DNA of 11,326 nt from Lentimicrobiaceae bacterium (GCA_009787675.1 WQSU01000051.1:1-11326); one strand, 5' to 3'. Counted from the stretch's first letter, positions 1 through 7,167 are shown. Numbers and translations are program-made. Notes: generated by a model not told the origin, from the letters alone.

Positions 1-842
1 TTGCATACCTCTGCACCGCCATGTAGGTTCACACTCAACACAAAAGCTTCTTCCGCCTGTAAATTTGTAAAGGCGATAGTTTCTGTTTGCCATGAGTTTC
101 CGTCTGGGTGATTTCCATGATTCCAGTCTTTATAATTGCGATTCAAATCCACATAATTGGCATTATAACGAACGGCACCCGAGACACTACTATTACCTGT
201 AATAAATGTTCCATCAGGATTGGCTAACGGATTAATCCATATTTCCGTATTATCCAACAGATAGGTAATACGTTCGTTTGTTCCATAATTACTTAACAGG
301 TAATCTATATAGCGTAGCATCAACACATAACCGGTAAGTTCGTCTCCGTGCATACTTGAGGTGAAAAACACCTGAGGTTCAGCCTCACGAACTTGCACAT
401 TGCTGCTAACCACACAGGCTAATAGTTTTCGGTTTTGCGAAGAAGCGCCGGTACCAAACTGAACTAAACGACACAAGTCAGGGTAATCGATTGCAAACTG
501 CTGCATCATAGATACGTATGCCTCGTAAGCAGGATAGTAGTTCCAGTCGTTTCTACTGTTCAGTATCGCCTCAAAATCCAACATATTGAGTTCTTCAGGT
601 GTTAAAACGGGTTTCTCAACAATTTCGTAAGGAATATTCAGCGTTAGAAAGCGCTCAAACTCAGCAGAGTTCGTATAGGCAATCACTTCGTTTCCCGTAA
701 CATTGTCGATGGAAAGCATTTGTGTGAGCCATTGTAATTGGCTTCTATCCTGAATTTGAAATTTGATGATACGTTCTTGAGATTGTGCAAAAGAGATTGT
801 ACAGGTGAGAAACGCTACAGCTAATAAGAAGATTTTTTTCAT
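1..842 (-). CDS. Secreted M14-family zinc carboxypeptidase, C-terminal part missing
   Basis: This frame is open from an ATG at 842-840 to the left edge, giving 280 visible codons. Residues 1-19 form a signal peptide (MKKIFLLAVAFL... ending SFA before Q20), so the product is exported. The M14 metallopeptidase signature is readable in order. SSMHGDE gives the zinc ligands H165 and E168, NPLANPDGT is the usual substrate-pocket loop, VDLNRNY holds the N234-R235 pair that binds the C-terminal carboxylate, and SVNLHGG gives the third zinc ligand H274. The catalytic Glu normally follows further downstream, outside the window. Residues 20-100 resemble the propeptide-like N-terminus of secreted Bacteroidota M14 enzymes. 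Family knowledge: these enzymes hydrolyse C-terminal residues of peptides, and many Bacteroidota members end in a type IX secretion sorting domain, which cannot be checked here. Its start overlaps by ATGA the stop of an unassigned open frame (842-1057). M14 is secure; the exact substrate class is not. Confidence 0.93.
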   Translation of the reverse strand, partial: MKKIFLLAVAFLTCTISFAQSQERIIKFQIQDRSQLQWLTQMLSIDNVTGNEVIAYTNSAEFERFLTLNIPYEIVEKPVLTPEELNMLDFEAILNSRNDWNYYPAYEAYVSMMQQFAIDYPDLCRLVQFGTGASSQNRKLLACVVSSNVQVREAEPQVFFTSSMHGDELTGYVLMLRYIDYLLSNYGTNERITYLLDNTEIWINPLANPDGTFITGNSSVSGAVRYNANYVDLNRNYKDWNHGNHPDGNSWQTETIAFTNLQAEEAFVLSVNLHGGAEVC

Positions 843-1060
843 ACACGTAAATTAGAATTGAATAAAAGTTTTTGGATGGCGAAAGTATAAAAATGTTGTA
901 ATGCCAGTTGACTTGTTTTAAAAAAAACAGAAGTGCTATTTACCCTGGCATAAATTGAAAGTGCATCATTGGCAGATCGTTTTGCATCTACCCACCACAA
1001 ATCAAACGCAAAATCAGGATTTTTTGTCTCATTGATAGGAAACTTGGGGCACCCAATCTA
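839..1060 (-). other. Unassigned 72-codon open frame lacking an ATG, possible gene remnant
   Basis: Most of the 843-1182 intergenic gap is an open minus-strand frame of 72 codons. It lies between a TAG at 1060-1058 and a TGA at 841-839, and that TGA overlaps the ATG of the M14 gene (ATGA). The translated segment (for example NPDFAFDLWWVDAKRSAND, then LSIYARVNS) has a protein-like composition but contains no methionine; the only common alternative start is a TTG just before WW. I recognise no family. It could be the decayed 3' end of a gene, a copy of an interspersed repeat, or a chance open frame. The rest of the gap up to 1182 is AT-rich leader and promoter DNA of the divergent gene. I see no hairpin or RNA gene in it. 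Confidence 0.25.
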
Positions 1061-1125
1061 AAAGCAATTTGTCGAAAGGCAAAGAATTGCGTGAACAAGA
1101 CAGTTCTGTTCTTATTTTTGAAAAT

Positions 1126-1160
1126 TCAATACGAACTTTGAACTACTATTTCTATATTTT
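1126..1160 (+). promoter_or_regulatory. Possible Bacteroidota-type promoter for the BatA-like gene
   Basis: A TTTTG at 1126-1130 is followed after 22 bp by TATATTTT at 1153-1160. This is close to the Bacteroidota sigma-ABfr pattern of TTTG at -33 and TAnnTTTG at -7, but the last G is replaced by T. A transcript starting around 1166 would leave a leader of under 20 nt before the ATG at 1183, which is plausible for these organisms. It also argues against translation starting upstream at 1069. The match is imperfect and the region is AT-rich, so chance is a real alternative. Confidence 0.3.
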
Positions 1161-1182
1161 CGCGTTCCAAAATAATTCAAAA

Positions 1183-3240
1183 ATGCAATTTACTAACCCT
1201 CTCTTTTTATTCGGTATTTGCGCTATTGCCATTCCTGTTCTTATTCATCTTTTTAATTTTAGAAGATATAAAACCACCTACTTTTCAAATGTGAAACTGT
1301 TGCAGGAGATTTTGCTGAAAACAAAACGCGAATCTCAATTGCAGCATTTCATTGTTTTGTTATTGAGAATTTTAGGTATCACGGCGCTCGCGTTCGCTTT
1401 TGCGCAGCCCTATTTACCAAATCATCAATTTGCTACCCAATCAGGAACGATTGTTTCGGTTTTTGTGGACAACTCTTTCTCTATGGAGGCGCAAACCCAA
1501 CAAACCTCGCTGCTAAACGAAGCCGTGGATGCCGCAAAAAAAGTGGCAGATGCTTTTTCTTATAATGATGAATTTGTGCTTATTACCAATAACTTCTCAG
1601 CTCATGAAGCACAAATTATGAACAAAGATGAATTTTTATCACGATTGGATGATATTGAGATTACGCCAAAATCTAAAAACTTAGGACAAATTTTACATTT
1701 TAATCAAAATATTACCACCAAATCGCAAAAAGGACAAAAATTGGCTTATTTTATCTCCGATTTTCAAAAAACTCAATTCGATTTTACGCCGCTACTAAGG
1801 GATAGTGCGCTGTTGTCATTTCTTATACCTGTTGAAAATAAAGGGATGAATAATATCTCTATTGATACTTGTTGGTTTGATCTTCCTGTGTTCCAAGTGG
1901 GATACAATGTGGGAGTTGCGGTACGCATTAGTAATAATGGCAAAGAAGAAGTGGTGAGACTCCCTGTAAAACTGTATATTAACAGCGAGCAACGCGCTTT
2001 GGGCGCTGTGGATATTAAGCCGAATAGCTATACCGATATCACGCTCAACTACACCATTCAACACGCAGGCATACAGGCAGGTATGTTGGAAATTTATGAC
2101 ACGCCCATTACGTTCGATGACCGTTATTATTTTGTGTATGATGTAGCGCCGAGCGCTTCTATTATCGCTATTCAGGATAAAATGCAAAACAGGTATCTGC
2201 AAGCGCTTTACGGCGCAGATTCTTTGTTTTCTTATAATGCAATGAACGTGAATCAAATAAACTATAGCGCATTTGCTTCGGCACAACTCATTGTTTTAGA
2301 CCAGATAGAAACTATTTCAACGGGTTTGGCTGCAGAATTAGAAAAATATGTGCAAAACGGTGGGACTTTGACCATTTTCCCCGCAGAGAAAATGGAAGCG
2401 TTGCAATGGAATGCTTTCTTTAACAGGCTGAATATTCCTAATTATCAAGAACTACAAACTAACGAGTTGAAAGTAGGAAGCATTAGCAAAGAGAGTATTT
2501 ATTTTAAAGGGGCATTACAAAAAAGTGGTTCGGAACAATGGGAGATGCCTACTGTTTCTCATTACTATACATTTGAAAATAAGAATGTCCCTGCGGAGGA
2601 TATTATGCGTTTGGAAAACAATGCCCCTTTCCTTACCGCCTATAGTTTTGGAAAAGGTCGCGTTATTTTATCTGCCGTTGCCTTGAACGATTTCTACGGA
2701 AATGCACACAAAAATGCCATTTTTTTCATTCCTTTACACAATTTGGGTTTAATGGGGCAGTTGAAAGGCGCACTGAGCAACCTCATTGGAAACAATGAAA
2801 CAGTTATTATTCCGCAACGGGCGCTGGGCACAGAGGATATTTTCATTCTGAAACAGAAAGCCGGCAATGCAGAATTGATTCCCGAACAACGTAACATGGG
2901 CAACGAGACGCAGTTGTTTTTGCATACCCAAATTCAGCTGTCGGGTTTTTATGACGTCCTGAAAAGCGGTACTCATTACGCCACTTTAGCCTTTAATTAT
3001 CAAAGAGATGAATCGAATTTAGATTACTACACGGAAAAAGAATTGGATAAAACAGCAGATCAATCTGAAAATCGTGTGACGCTGCTTCCTGCGCATGCCA
3101 AAAACCTAACCCAATCTATTTCAGATAATTTGAGCGGAAAATCGCTTTGGCGCTATTTTATTATGCTTGCCTTAGGGTGTTTTCTTGCTGAGATATTGCT
3201 ATTAAGGTTTTGGGGAAAGGCAAAAATTAGAAAGAGATAA
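1183..3240 (+). CDS. BatA-domain membrane protein with vWA-like domain
   Basis: The 685-residue product begins MQFTNPLFLFGICAIAIPVL, then HLFNFRRYK, the hallmark start of the BatA N-terminal double-transmembrane domain. The frame is open upstream from a TTG at 1069, but those 38 codons have no family character, so I place the start at the ATG at 1183. Membrane segments lie at about residues 5-24 and 55-75. A von Willebrand A-like domain follows, with the metal-site signature DNSFS (96-100; DxSxS) and a second acidic element at ISDFQ (D193). The long middle part resembles the periplasmic beta and glutamine-amidotransferase-like regions of Bacteroidota paralogues. A C-terminal membrane helix at about 658-678 precedes a basic tail (KAKIRKR). 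The name BatA comes from the Bacteroides aerotolerance operon, but stand-alone proteins of this layout are common in the phylum and their role is unknown. No MoxR ATPase or other Bat gene is adjacent. It converges on the adaptor gene with a 19 bp gap. Confidence 0.88.
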   Translation: MQFTNPLFLFGICAIAIPVLIHLFNFRRYKTTYFSNVKLLQEILLKTKRESQLQHFIVLLLRILGITALAFAFAQPYLPNHQFATQSGTIVSVFVDNSFSMEAQTQQTSLLNEAVDAAKKVADAFSYNDEFVLITNNFSAHEAQIMNKDEFLSRLDDIEITPKSKNLGQILHFNQNITTKSQKGQKLAYFISDFQKTQFDFTPLLRDSALLSFLIPVENKGMNNISIDTCWFDLPVFQVGYNVGVAVRISNNGKEEVVRLPVKLYINSEQRALGAVDIKPNSYTDITLNYTIQHAGIQAGMLEIYDTPITFDDRYYFVYDVAPSASIIAIQDKMQNRYLQALYGADSLFSYNAMNVNQINYSAFASAQLIVLDQIETISTGLAAELEKYVQNGGTLTIFPAEKMEALQWNAFFNRLNIPNYQELQTNELKVGSISKESIYFKGALQKSGSEQWEMPTVSHYYTFENKNVPAEDIMRLENNAPFLTAYSFGKGRVILSAVALNDFYGNAHKNAIFFIPLHNLGLMGQLKGALSNLIGNNETVIIPQRALGTEDIFILKQKAGNAELIPEQRNMGNETQLFLHTQIQLSGFYDVLKSGTHYATLAFNYQRDESNLDYYTEKELDKTADQSENRVTLLPAHAKNLTQSISDNLSGKSLWRYFIMLALGCFLAEILLLRFWGKAKIRKR

Positions 3241-3259
3241 GTAAATTGTATTACATTCC

Positions 3260-4279
3260 CTATTCCATCACCTCCACCCTCATTCCATCTTTTAGTTTCG
3301 TCAGCGAAGTAATTGCCACCTTATCGCCGTCTTTAACTCCTGAGATGATTTCGTAGTTTGCGTCTAATCTTCTACCGAGCTCAATTTTTATGTAAGAAAC
3401 AGTATTATCCTCATTAAGCACATATATGTATCGGTCGCCGCTGCCGGGTTGTTTCACAATGGCATTGTCGGGCACCACAACGTTGTTTCTGTTGCCCAAG
3501 TTAAAGATGGCGCGGGCGTACATGCCCGGACGCACCTTAATGTGCTCGTTCGGAATGGCAATCTCCACAGGAAATGTGTGCGTGCGCGCATCAAAGGTGG
3601 GATAGATCAAACTCACACGCCCCTTAATGGAAGCGTCTCCTAAAATGTCAACTTTAATTTGTGCTTCCATTCCTTGTCTAAAGTCGTTGTATTGACTTTC
3701 CGAAACATTAATCAACAGTTTAACTGGCTTAATTTGTTGGATTTGCAAAATGGGATTACCTGCGTAAATGTCTCCGCCATCATAATTGCGCATCGTTACT
3801 ACGCCATTGATTGGGCTTACCAATTGCGTGTTTTCAGATAGATTGTTGTAACTATTTTGCGTTACATCCAATTGAGTTTTCAACGCATCCCAATCTGCTT
3901 TTGAAACGCCGCCCACTTTGTAGAGTTCGTCCAGGCGGTTAAAGTTTTCTTTCAGGTTATCCAATTGACTTTTAATCTGTCTGAGTTGCGTGGCATCCAT
4001 TTGCACCAATTTTTGCCCAACAGTTACAAAATCGCCAACTTCTACAAAGATTTGGTCAATTCTTCCGGGAATGGTTGGTGCAATGTTGTTTATCGCCTCA
4101 GCGCGCACCACCGCAGTGTATTCAAAAATTTGCGCCACTTCTTGTTCGTGCACTTCCGCTACTTTAATTGCAAGCACTTCATCTTGCGCAGCTTGTTGTA
4201 AATTAATATCCTCTGTTTTCTTTTGCCCACACGCAAGAAATAATGTTGCGATTAAGAGCAGTAATGGGGTCTTTTTCAT
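3260..4279 (-). CDS. RND-type efflux periplasmic adaptor (membrane fusion protein), lipoprotein
   Basis: The 339-residue product has a lipoprotein signal peptide with the lipobox FLAC (C17), so it should be anchored in the inner membrane facing the periplasm. The barrel-sandwich (lipoyl-like) halves are at about 60-90 (NNIAPTIPGRIDQIFVEVGD, then FVTVGQKLVQ) and 155-185 (LVSPINGVVTMRNYDGG, then DIYAGNPILQIQ). Between them is a short alpha-hairpin coiled coil with the typical VGGVSKADWDALKTQLD. A beta-barrel domain (about 190-265, including KVRPGMYARAIF) and a membrane-proximal domain (about 268-335, with GDRYIYVLNEDNTVSYIKIE) follow. Length and order fit the AcrA/MexA-like HlyD family. Such adaptors connect an inner-membrane RND pump with a TolC channel. 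A TolC-like gene lies upstream in the same direction (5574-6986), but no pump gene is present; the next gene downstream is on the opposite strand. Just upstream of the ATG lies an array of 8-bp repeats. The family is sure, the transported substrate unknown. Confidence 0.94.
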   Translation of the reverse strand: MKKTPLLLLIATLFLACGQKKTEDINLQQAAQDEVLAIKVAEVHEQEVAQIFEYTAVVRAEAINNIAPTIPGRIDQIFVEVGDFVTVGQKLVQMDATQLRQIKSQLDNLKENFNRLDELYKVGGVSKADWDALKTQLDVTQNSYNNLSENTQLVSPINGVVTMRNYDGGDIYAGNPILQIQQIKPVKLLINVSESQYNDFRQGMEAQIKVDILGDASIKGRVSLIYPTFDARTHTFPVEIAIPNEHIKVRPGMYARAIFNLGNRNNVVVPDNAIVKQPGSGDRYIYVLNEDNTVSYIKIELGRRLDANYEIISGVKDGDKVAITSLTKLKDGMRVEVME

Positions 4280-4289
4280 AGGGTTTGTT

Positions 4290-4489
4290 GGTTTAAAGGT
4301 GTAAGGGTGTAAGGGTGTAAAGGTGTAAAGGTGTAAGGGTGTAATGGTGTAAAGGTGTAAAGGTGTAAAGGTGTAATGGTGTAAGGGTGTAAAGGTGTAA
4401 AGGTGTAAGGGTGTAAAGGTGTAAAGGTGTAATGGTGTAAAGGTGTAAAGGTGTAATGGTTTAATGGTGTAAAGGTGTAATGGTGTATG
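4290..4489. repeat. Octamer tandem array GGTGTAA(A/G/T), about 25 units
   Basis: A 200 bp block consists of 25 consecutive 8-bp units with no insertion or deletion. The first seven bases are GGTGTAA in nearly all units (GGTTTAA at 4290 and 4458; the last unit decays to GGTGTATG). The eighth base varies: A in 13, T in 6 and G in 5 of the 24 clean units. The array begins 10 bp upstream of the adaptor ATG and fills most of the 262 bp gap to the YjbQ-family gene. In the gene direction the unit reads TTTACACC, which is largely free of stop codons. The same repeat type lies before the TolC gene. It was probably generated by replication slippage. Whether it acts as a spacer, transcription modulator or is neutral cannot be told from sequence. 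Confidence 0.97.
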
Positions 4490-4495
4490 TTCTCT

Positions 4496-4544
4496 TAATT
4501 TCTAATTCGTAATTCGTAATTCCTAATTCGTAATTCCTAATTTA
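4496..4544. repeat. Heptamer array TAATTC(C/G), seven units, over the YjbQ-gene stop codon
   Basis: Seven-base units TAATTTC, TAATTCG, TAATTCG, TAATTCC, TAATTCG, TAATTCC and TAATTTA follow one another without gaps. The last unit contains the stop codon of the YjbQ-family gene (TTA at 4542-4544 on this strand). In the gene direction the unit is GGAATTA or CGAATTA. The CC form (GGAATTA) also occurs at 5533-5581 and 8517-8536, also at gene junctions. Confidence 0.92.
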
Positions 4545-4958
4545 CTCGCCAATCACTTTGATGAGCGCTCGTTTGTTTCGTTTTCCATCAAATTCGAAGT
4601 AGAAGATTTGCTCCCATGTACCAAAGTCGAGTTTGCCATTGGTGATGGCGCAAACAACTTCGCGTCCCATGACGGTGCGTTTGAGGTGGGCATCGGCATT
4701 GTCTTCAAAACCGTTGTGTTGGTATTGATTGTATGGTTTTTCGGGAGCTAATTTTTCCAACCATACTTCGTAATCGTGGTGCAATCCCGATTCATCATCG
4801 TTAATAAAAACGCTGGCGGTAATGTGCATGGCATTCACCAACACCAAGCCCTCTTTGATGCCGCTTTCGGTGATGGCTTGTTGCACCTCGTGTGTAATGT
4901 TCTTCAAACCACGACGCGTGGGAAGGTTGAAGTGGAGTTCTTTTCGGTAGGAAATCAT
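4542..4958 (-). CDS. YjbQ/UPF0047-family protein (secondary thiamine-phosphate synthase-like)
   Basis: The 138-residue protein has normal length for the YjbQ (UPF0047) family. Conserved blocks are visible in order: MHITASVFINDDE (44-56, the family's H-T-T-A-S region with Ile in the middle position), DNADAHLK (86-93) and GTWEQIFYFEFDGKRNKR (113-130). The His at 45 and the DNADAH cluster form the presumed metal and active site. Some family members show weak thiamine-phosphate synthase activity or rescue thiamine mutants, but the true function is unsettled, so I give no gene symbol. It has no signal peptide and should be cytosolic. It sits between the thioesterase gene (98 bp upstream) and the efflux adaptor (262 bp downstream), with tandem repeats in both gaps. 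I see no link to efflux, so co-transcription may be incidental. Confidence 0.93.
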   Translation of the reverse strand: MISYRKELHFNLPTRRGLKNITHEVQQAITESGIKEGLVLVNAMHITASVFINDDESGLHHDYEVWLEKLAPEKPYNQYQHNGFEDNADAHLKRTVMGREVVCAITNGKLDFGTWEQIFYFEFDGKRNKRALIKVIGE

Positions 4959-4962
4959 AATA

Positions 4963-5018
4963 GTGGTTAGTGATTAGTGGTTAGTGGTTAATGATTAATG
5001 ATTAGTGGTTAGTGGTTA
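4963..5018. repeat. Heptamer array (G/A)TG(G/A)TTA, eight units
   Basis: Eight contiguous 7-bp units run GTGGTTA, GTGATTA, GTGGTTA, GTGGTTA, ATGATTA, ATGATTA, GTGGTTA, GTGGTTA. They end 4 bp before the YjbQ-family ATG. In the gene direction the unit reads TAACCAC or TAATCAT. Because 7 is not a multiple of 3, TAA falls in every reading frame within 21 bp. The order of variants is nearly mirror-symmetric around the paired ATGATTA units. The rest of the 98 bp gap is AT-rich with no hairpin that I can see. Confidence 0.95.
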
Positions 5019-5045
5019 ATTGGGGTAGAATTTTCTTAATTATTC

Positions 5046-5058
5046 ATTGTTAATTATT
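5046..5058. repeat. Dispersed AATTAACAAT element at the thioesterase stop codon
   Basis: ATTGTTAATTATT at 5046-5058 (gene direction AATAATTAACAAT) directly follows and overlaps the TAA stop of the thioesterase gene at 5057-5059. Nearly the same 12-13 bp occurs twice at 7166-7191 around the stop of the YiiX-like gene. The element is AT-rich and short, so its dispersal could partly be compositional, but the same position at two stop codons is notable. Confidence 0.6.
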
Positions 5059-5533
5059 AATTAACGAAGAAGGCTTCGTATTCGGGGAAGTTGTATTTCC
5101 TTTTGGCAACTTCTTGGGGGAAAACGAAGTATTCAATTTCAGCATGAGAGCGTATGGCGCCTTCTTTGTCCATCAGTTCAGCGTAAGTGAAGGCGGAATT
5201 TCCGCTGTGGTTTAGTAGTTTGGCGCGGATGGTAATTTCGCCCTGATTCACAAATACGGGTTTTATGTAGCTGATATTCAGATTTTTGGTAACGCCGCTG
5301 GTGCCTAACTTCACGATGAGCACCCAATCGGCAATCTCGTCTAACAGTGTGGCTTGGATACCTCCGTGCAACATATTAAGATAACCCTCATACCATTTCT
5401 CAGGCGTCCATTTGGCATATACCCAATCCCCGTCTTCCCAAAAATTGAGCTTCAACCCAATCGGATTCATTGGCGAACACCCAAAGCAGTGATACTCGGC
5501 AACATCAGCGTAAGCATTGTGGATTTTTTTCAT
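5057..5533 (-). CDS. Hotdog-fold acyl-CoA thioesterase-like protein (PaaI/THEM4 type)
   Basis: The 158-residue protein opens with the HCFGCSPMNPIGL motif (residues 15-27), as in PaaI/THEM4-type hotdog proteins. The central motif LHGGIQATLLDEIADW follows, with H56-G57-G58 and D65-E66. In this family the HGG turn and the acidic residue on the long helix line the thioester site. Strands after residue 80 (NLNISYIKPVF; EITIRAKLLN; AFTYAELMD) complete the fold. There is no signal peptide, so it should be cytosolic and act on acyl-CoA thioesters; the acyl specificity cannot be read. The start ATG abuts a heptamer array, giving AGGAATTATG; the AGGA is only 3 nt from the ATG, too close for an ordinary ribosome site. 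It lies 40 bp downstream of the TolC gene. Assignment to the fold is strong, the enzyme activity inferred. Confidence 0.9.
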   Translation of the reverse strand: MKKIHNAYADVAEYHCFGCSPMNPIGLKLNFWEDGDWVYAKWTPEKWYEGYLNMLHGGIQATLLDEIADWVLIVKLGTSGVTKNLNISYIKPVFVNQGEITIRAKLLNHSGNSAFTYAELMDKEGAIRSHAEIEYFVFPQEVAKRKYNFPEYEAFFVN

Positions 5534-5581
5534 AATTCCTAATTCTTAATTCCTAATTCCTAATTCCTAATTCTTAATTCT
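5533..5581. repeat. Heptamer array TAATTC(C/T), seven units, joining TolC stop to thioesterase start
   Basis: Seven contiguous units TAATTCC, TAATTCT, TAATTCC, TAATTCC, TAATTCC, TAATTCT, TAATTCT fill the whole 40 bp gap and run into both neighbours. The first base is the last base of the thioesterase ATG complement. The far end covers the TolC-gene codons for E-N and its TAA stop (5574-5576). In the gene direction the repeat is GGAATTA or AGAATTA, the same sequence as at 4496-4544 and 8517-8536. Confidence 0.95.
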
Positions 5582-6986
5582 CCTTCCCCAGCAGATGTTC
5601 CAGTTCCGCCTGTGCCACAAGATAATCATGAATTGACTGATAATACATTTGTTGTGTGTTGAGAAGCGCCAGTTCAACGTCGTAGAGTTGAAGCCATGTT
5701 GCCAAGCCTACTTCGTACTGTTTTCGGGCGATGTTACAGGCGCGGGTAGCTATTTTCACGCTTGCACTGCTGGATTCAAAATCGGCGATCGCTTTGTCAA
5801 TATTGCCCAGATGTGAAGCAACAGAGAGCCAAAGGGCGCGTTCCACATTCAAGCGCGTGTCGTTCATGTTCAGGATGTTGTTCTTTATCTGTTTAGTTTT
5901 ATAGGTTGTTGATGCCCAAGATGTTATTGGTACTTGTAAGCCAAGCGCAATGTATGAAGTGGGAAACCATTTGAAATCATTAAAAGGGATGTCGTCGCCC
6001 ATGGTCATGTATTGAAAACTACCTGTGAACACCAATGAGGGGCAGGCGCCGGAAAGGACGATTTTTTTGGAGCGCTCCAACTGTTGAATAGCCATATCCA
6101 ACTGTTTCAAATCCGTATTGCCATCTAAAGACAAAGAACTCTGAGAAGGAACTTTAGCGGCTTCCATTTCAGCTTCAAAATCTTTTAATTCGCCATCAAA
6201 AACCATGTATTCGTTAATATCCACACCCATTTGGATTTTAAGCGCTTTTTTGCTCAATTCCAAAAAATTAAGTATTTGAGTGATATTGGGTTTAAGATTG
6301 TCCACCTGCAATTCTGCGCGCAATTTTTCAAATTCTGAAACTAATCCCTGATTATATTTATCGCCAGCAAGTTTTGCATTTTGTTCTGCACGTTTATAAT
6401 TACCCATCAAAACATTATACGTTTCCTGTAACAGAAGTATTTGATAATAGGCTTTTTTAACATTGTTAATCAATGTCATTTTTGATGCTCTGGATTGTTC
6501 TACCGCCAACTCAATATCCATAGAGTTTAGTTTCAGACTGTTCCACAGCGCCGGCATAATAATGGGAAGCGTAAAATTGGCAGAAAGTACCATATTATTG
6601 TATGATCCTATTTCCATAGCTCCATCGCCTTCTTCTGGTTCTGGAAATACTGGATATATATTATTATCTATTAGTGCATTTACTATGGGGTTAAGAAGAT
6701 CTGTAATGCTGGAGGTCATTTTGGACATATCCATTACCATTTTTTGTTTTTGCAATGTCCGTTGATACGATGCTCCTGCGGCTACACTTGGAAATAGCGA
6801 AACGATCTGTTCTTTTTTGTAATATTTTTTGGTTTCAATAGTTCTATCGGCAATGCGCATGCTGGGATTTTCATTTAGCGCAATCTCAATAGCTTTCGCC
6901 AAAGTAATGCGCAACGAGTCGGTCTTGGGTTGCGCAAAAAGGGTGAGGGAAAGGAGGGAGAGAAGGAGGAGGGGGATTTTTTTCAT
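5574..6986 (-). CDS. TolC-family outer-membrane efflux channel
   Basis: The 470-residue product has a signal peptide (MKKIPLLLLSLLSLTLFA, cleavage before Q19) and the two-fold repeated outer-membrane-efflux-protein layout. The first repeat starts ITLAKAIEIALNENPSMRIADR and the helices end near residue 260. The second repeat starts around 275, with LKQLDMAIQQLERSKKIVL opening a helix-strand unit and VGLATWLQLYDVELALLNTQ near the C-terminus, a typical closing helix. Such proteins trimerise to form an outer-membrane beta-barrel with a periplasmic helical tunnel, and work with RND, ABC or MFS pumps through an adaptor. An adaptor gene lies in the same direction at 3260-4279, separated by two unrelated genes. 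The ATG directly abuts an array of 8-bp repeats, so no conventional ribosome site is present. The family is sure; the pump partner is not in the window. Confidence 0.95.
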   Translation of the reverse strand: MKKIPLLLLSLLSLTLFAQPKTDSLRITLAKAIEIALNENPSMRIADRTIETKKYYKKEQIVSLFPSVAAGASYQRTLQKQKMVMDMSKMTSSITDLLNPIVNALIDNNIYPVFPEPEEGDGAMEIGSYNNMVLSANFTLPIIMPALWNSLKLNSMDIELAVEQSRASKMTLINNVKKAYYQILLLQETYNVLMGNYKRAEQNAKLAGDKYNQGLVSEFEKLRAELQVDNLKPNITQILNFLELSKKALKIQMGVDINEYMVFDGELKDFEAEMEAAKVPSQSSLSLDGNTDLKQLDMAIQQLERSKKIVLSGACPSLVFTGSFQYMTMGDDIPFNDFKWFPTSYIALGLQVPITSWASTTYKTKQIKNNILNMNDTRLNVERALWLSVASHLGNIDKAIADFESSSASVKIATRACNIARKQYEVGLATWLQLYDVELALLNTQQMYYQSIHDYLVAQAELEHLLGKEN

Positions 6987-7167
6987 ATGTAAAGTTTATA
7001 GGTGTAAAGTTTATAGGTGTAAAGGTTTATAGGTTTATAGGTGTATAGGTGTAAAGGTTTATAGGTTTATAGGTGTAAAGGTTTATAGGTTTATAGGTGT
7101 AAAGGTTTATAGGTTTATAGGTGTATAGGTGTAAAGGTGTATAGGTTTATAGGTGTAAAGGTGTAAT
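6987..7167. repeat. Octamer tandem array GGTTTATA / GGTGTAAA / GGTGTATA, about 23 units
   Basis: The array starts at the base next to the TolC ATG and runs 181 bp. Three of the first four units are 7 bp (a lost G); from 7016 on there are 19 perfect-length octamers. Three unit types are ordered in longer blocks. 7024-7055 is two GGTTTATA plus GGTGTATA plus GGTGTAAA. 7056-7079 and 7080-7103 are two GGTTTATA plus GGTGTAAA each. 7104-7135 repeats the first block, so block lengths run 32-24-24-32. The consensus is related to the array at 4290-4489. It fills nearly the whole 187 bp gap to the YiiX-like gene, and I see no promoter motif inside it. Confidence 0.96.

Noticed and set aside
1069..1182. 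38-residue N-terminal extension of the BatA-like protein from a TTG start
   Set aside because: The family begins at the MQFTNPLFLF segment (ATG 1183); the extension is uncharacteristic and overlaps a possible promoter.
1816..2286. 156-codon antisense open frame inside the BatA-like gene
   Set aside because: It lies wholly opposite a well-supported coding region, and its translation has no recognisable family or signal.
3241..3259. Bidirectional terminator between the convergent BatA-like and adaptor genes
   Set aside because: Only a 4-bp GTAA/TTAC inverted repeat with no GC stem or T-run is present; not enough to call a terminator.
4290..4489. CRISPR array or telomere-like repeat
   Set aside because: Units are contiguous 8-mers without unique spacers, internal to a gene run, with no cas genes; the unit is far too short for a CRISPR repeat.
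4290..4489. Repeat-coded peptide on the minus strand (period-8 peptide such as FTPLHLYT)
   Set aside because: The array is mostly free of stops in that direction, but no start codon leads it, the preceding heptamer block has stops in all frames, and one unit (4458-4465) introduces TAA in one frame.
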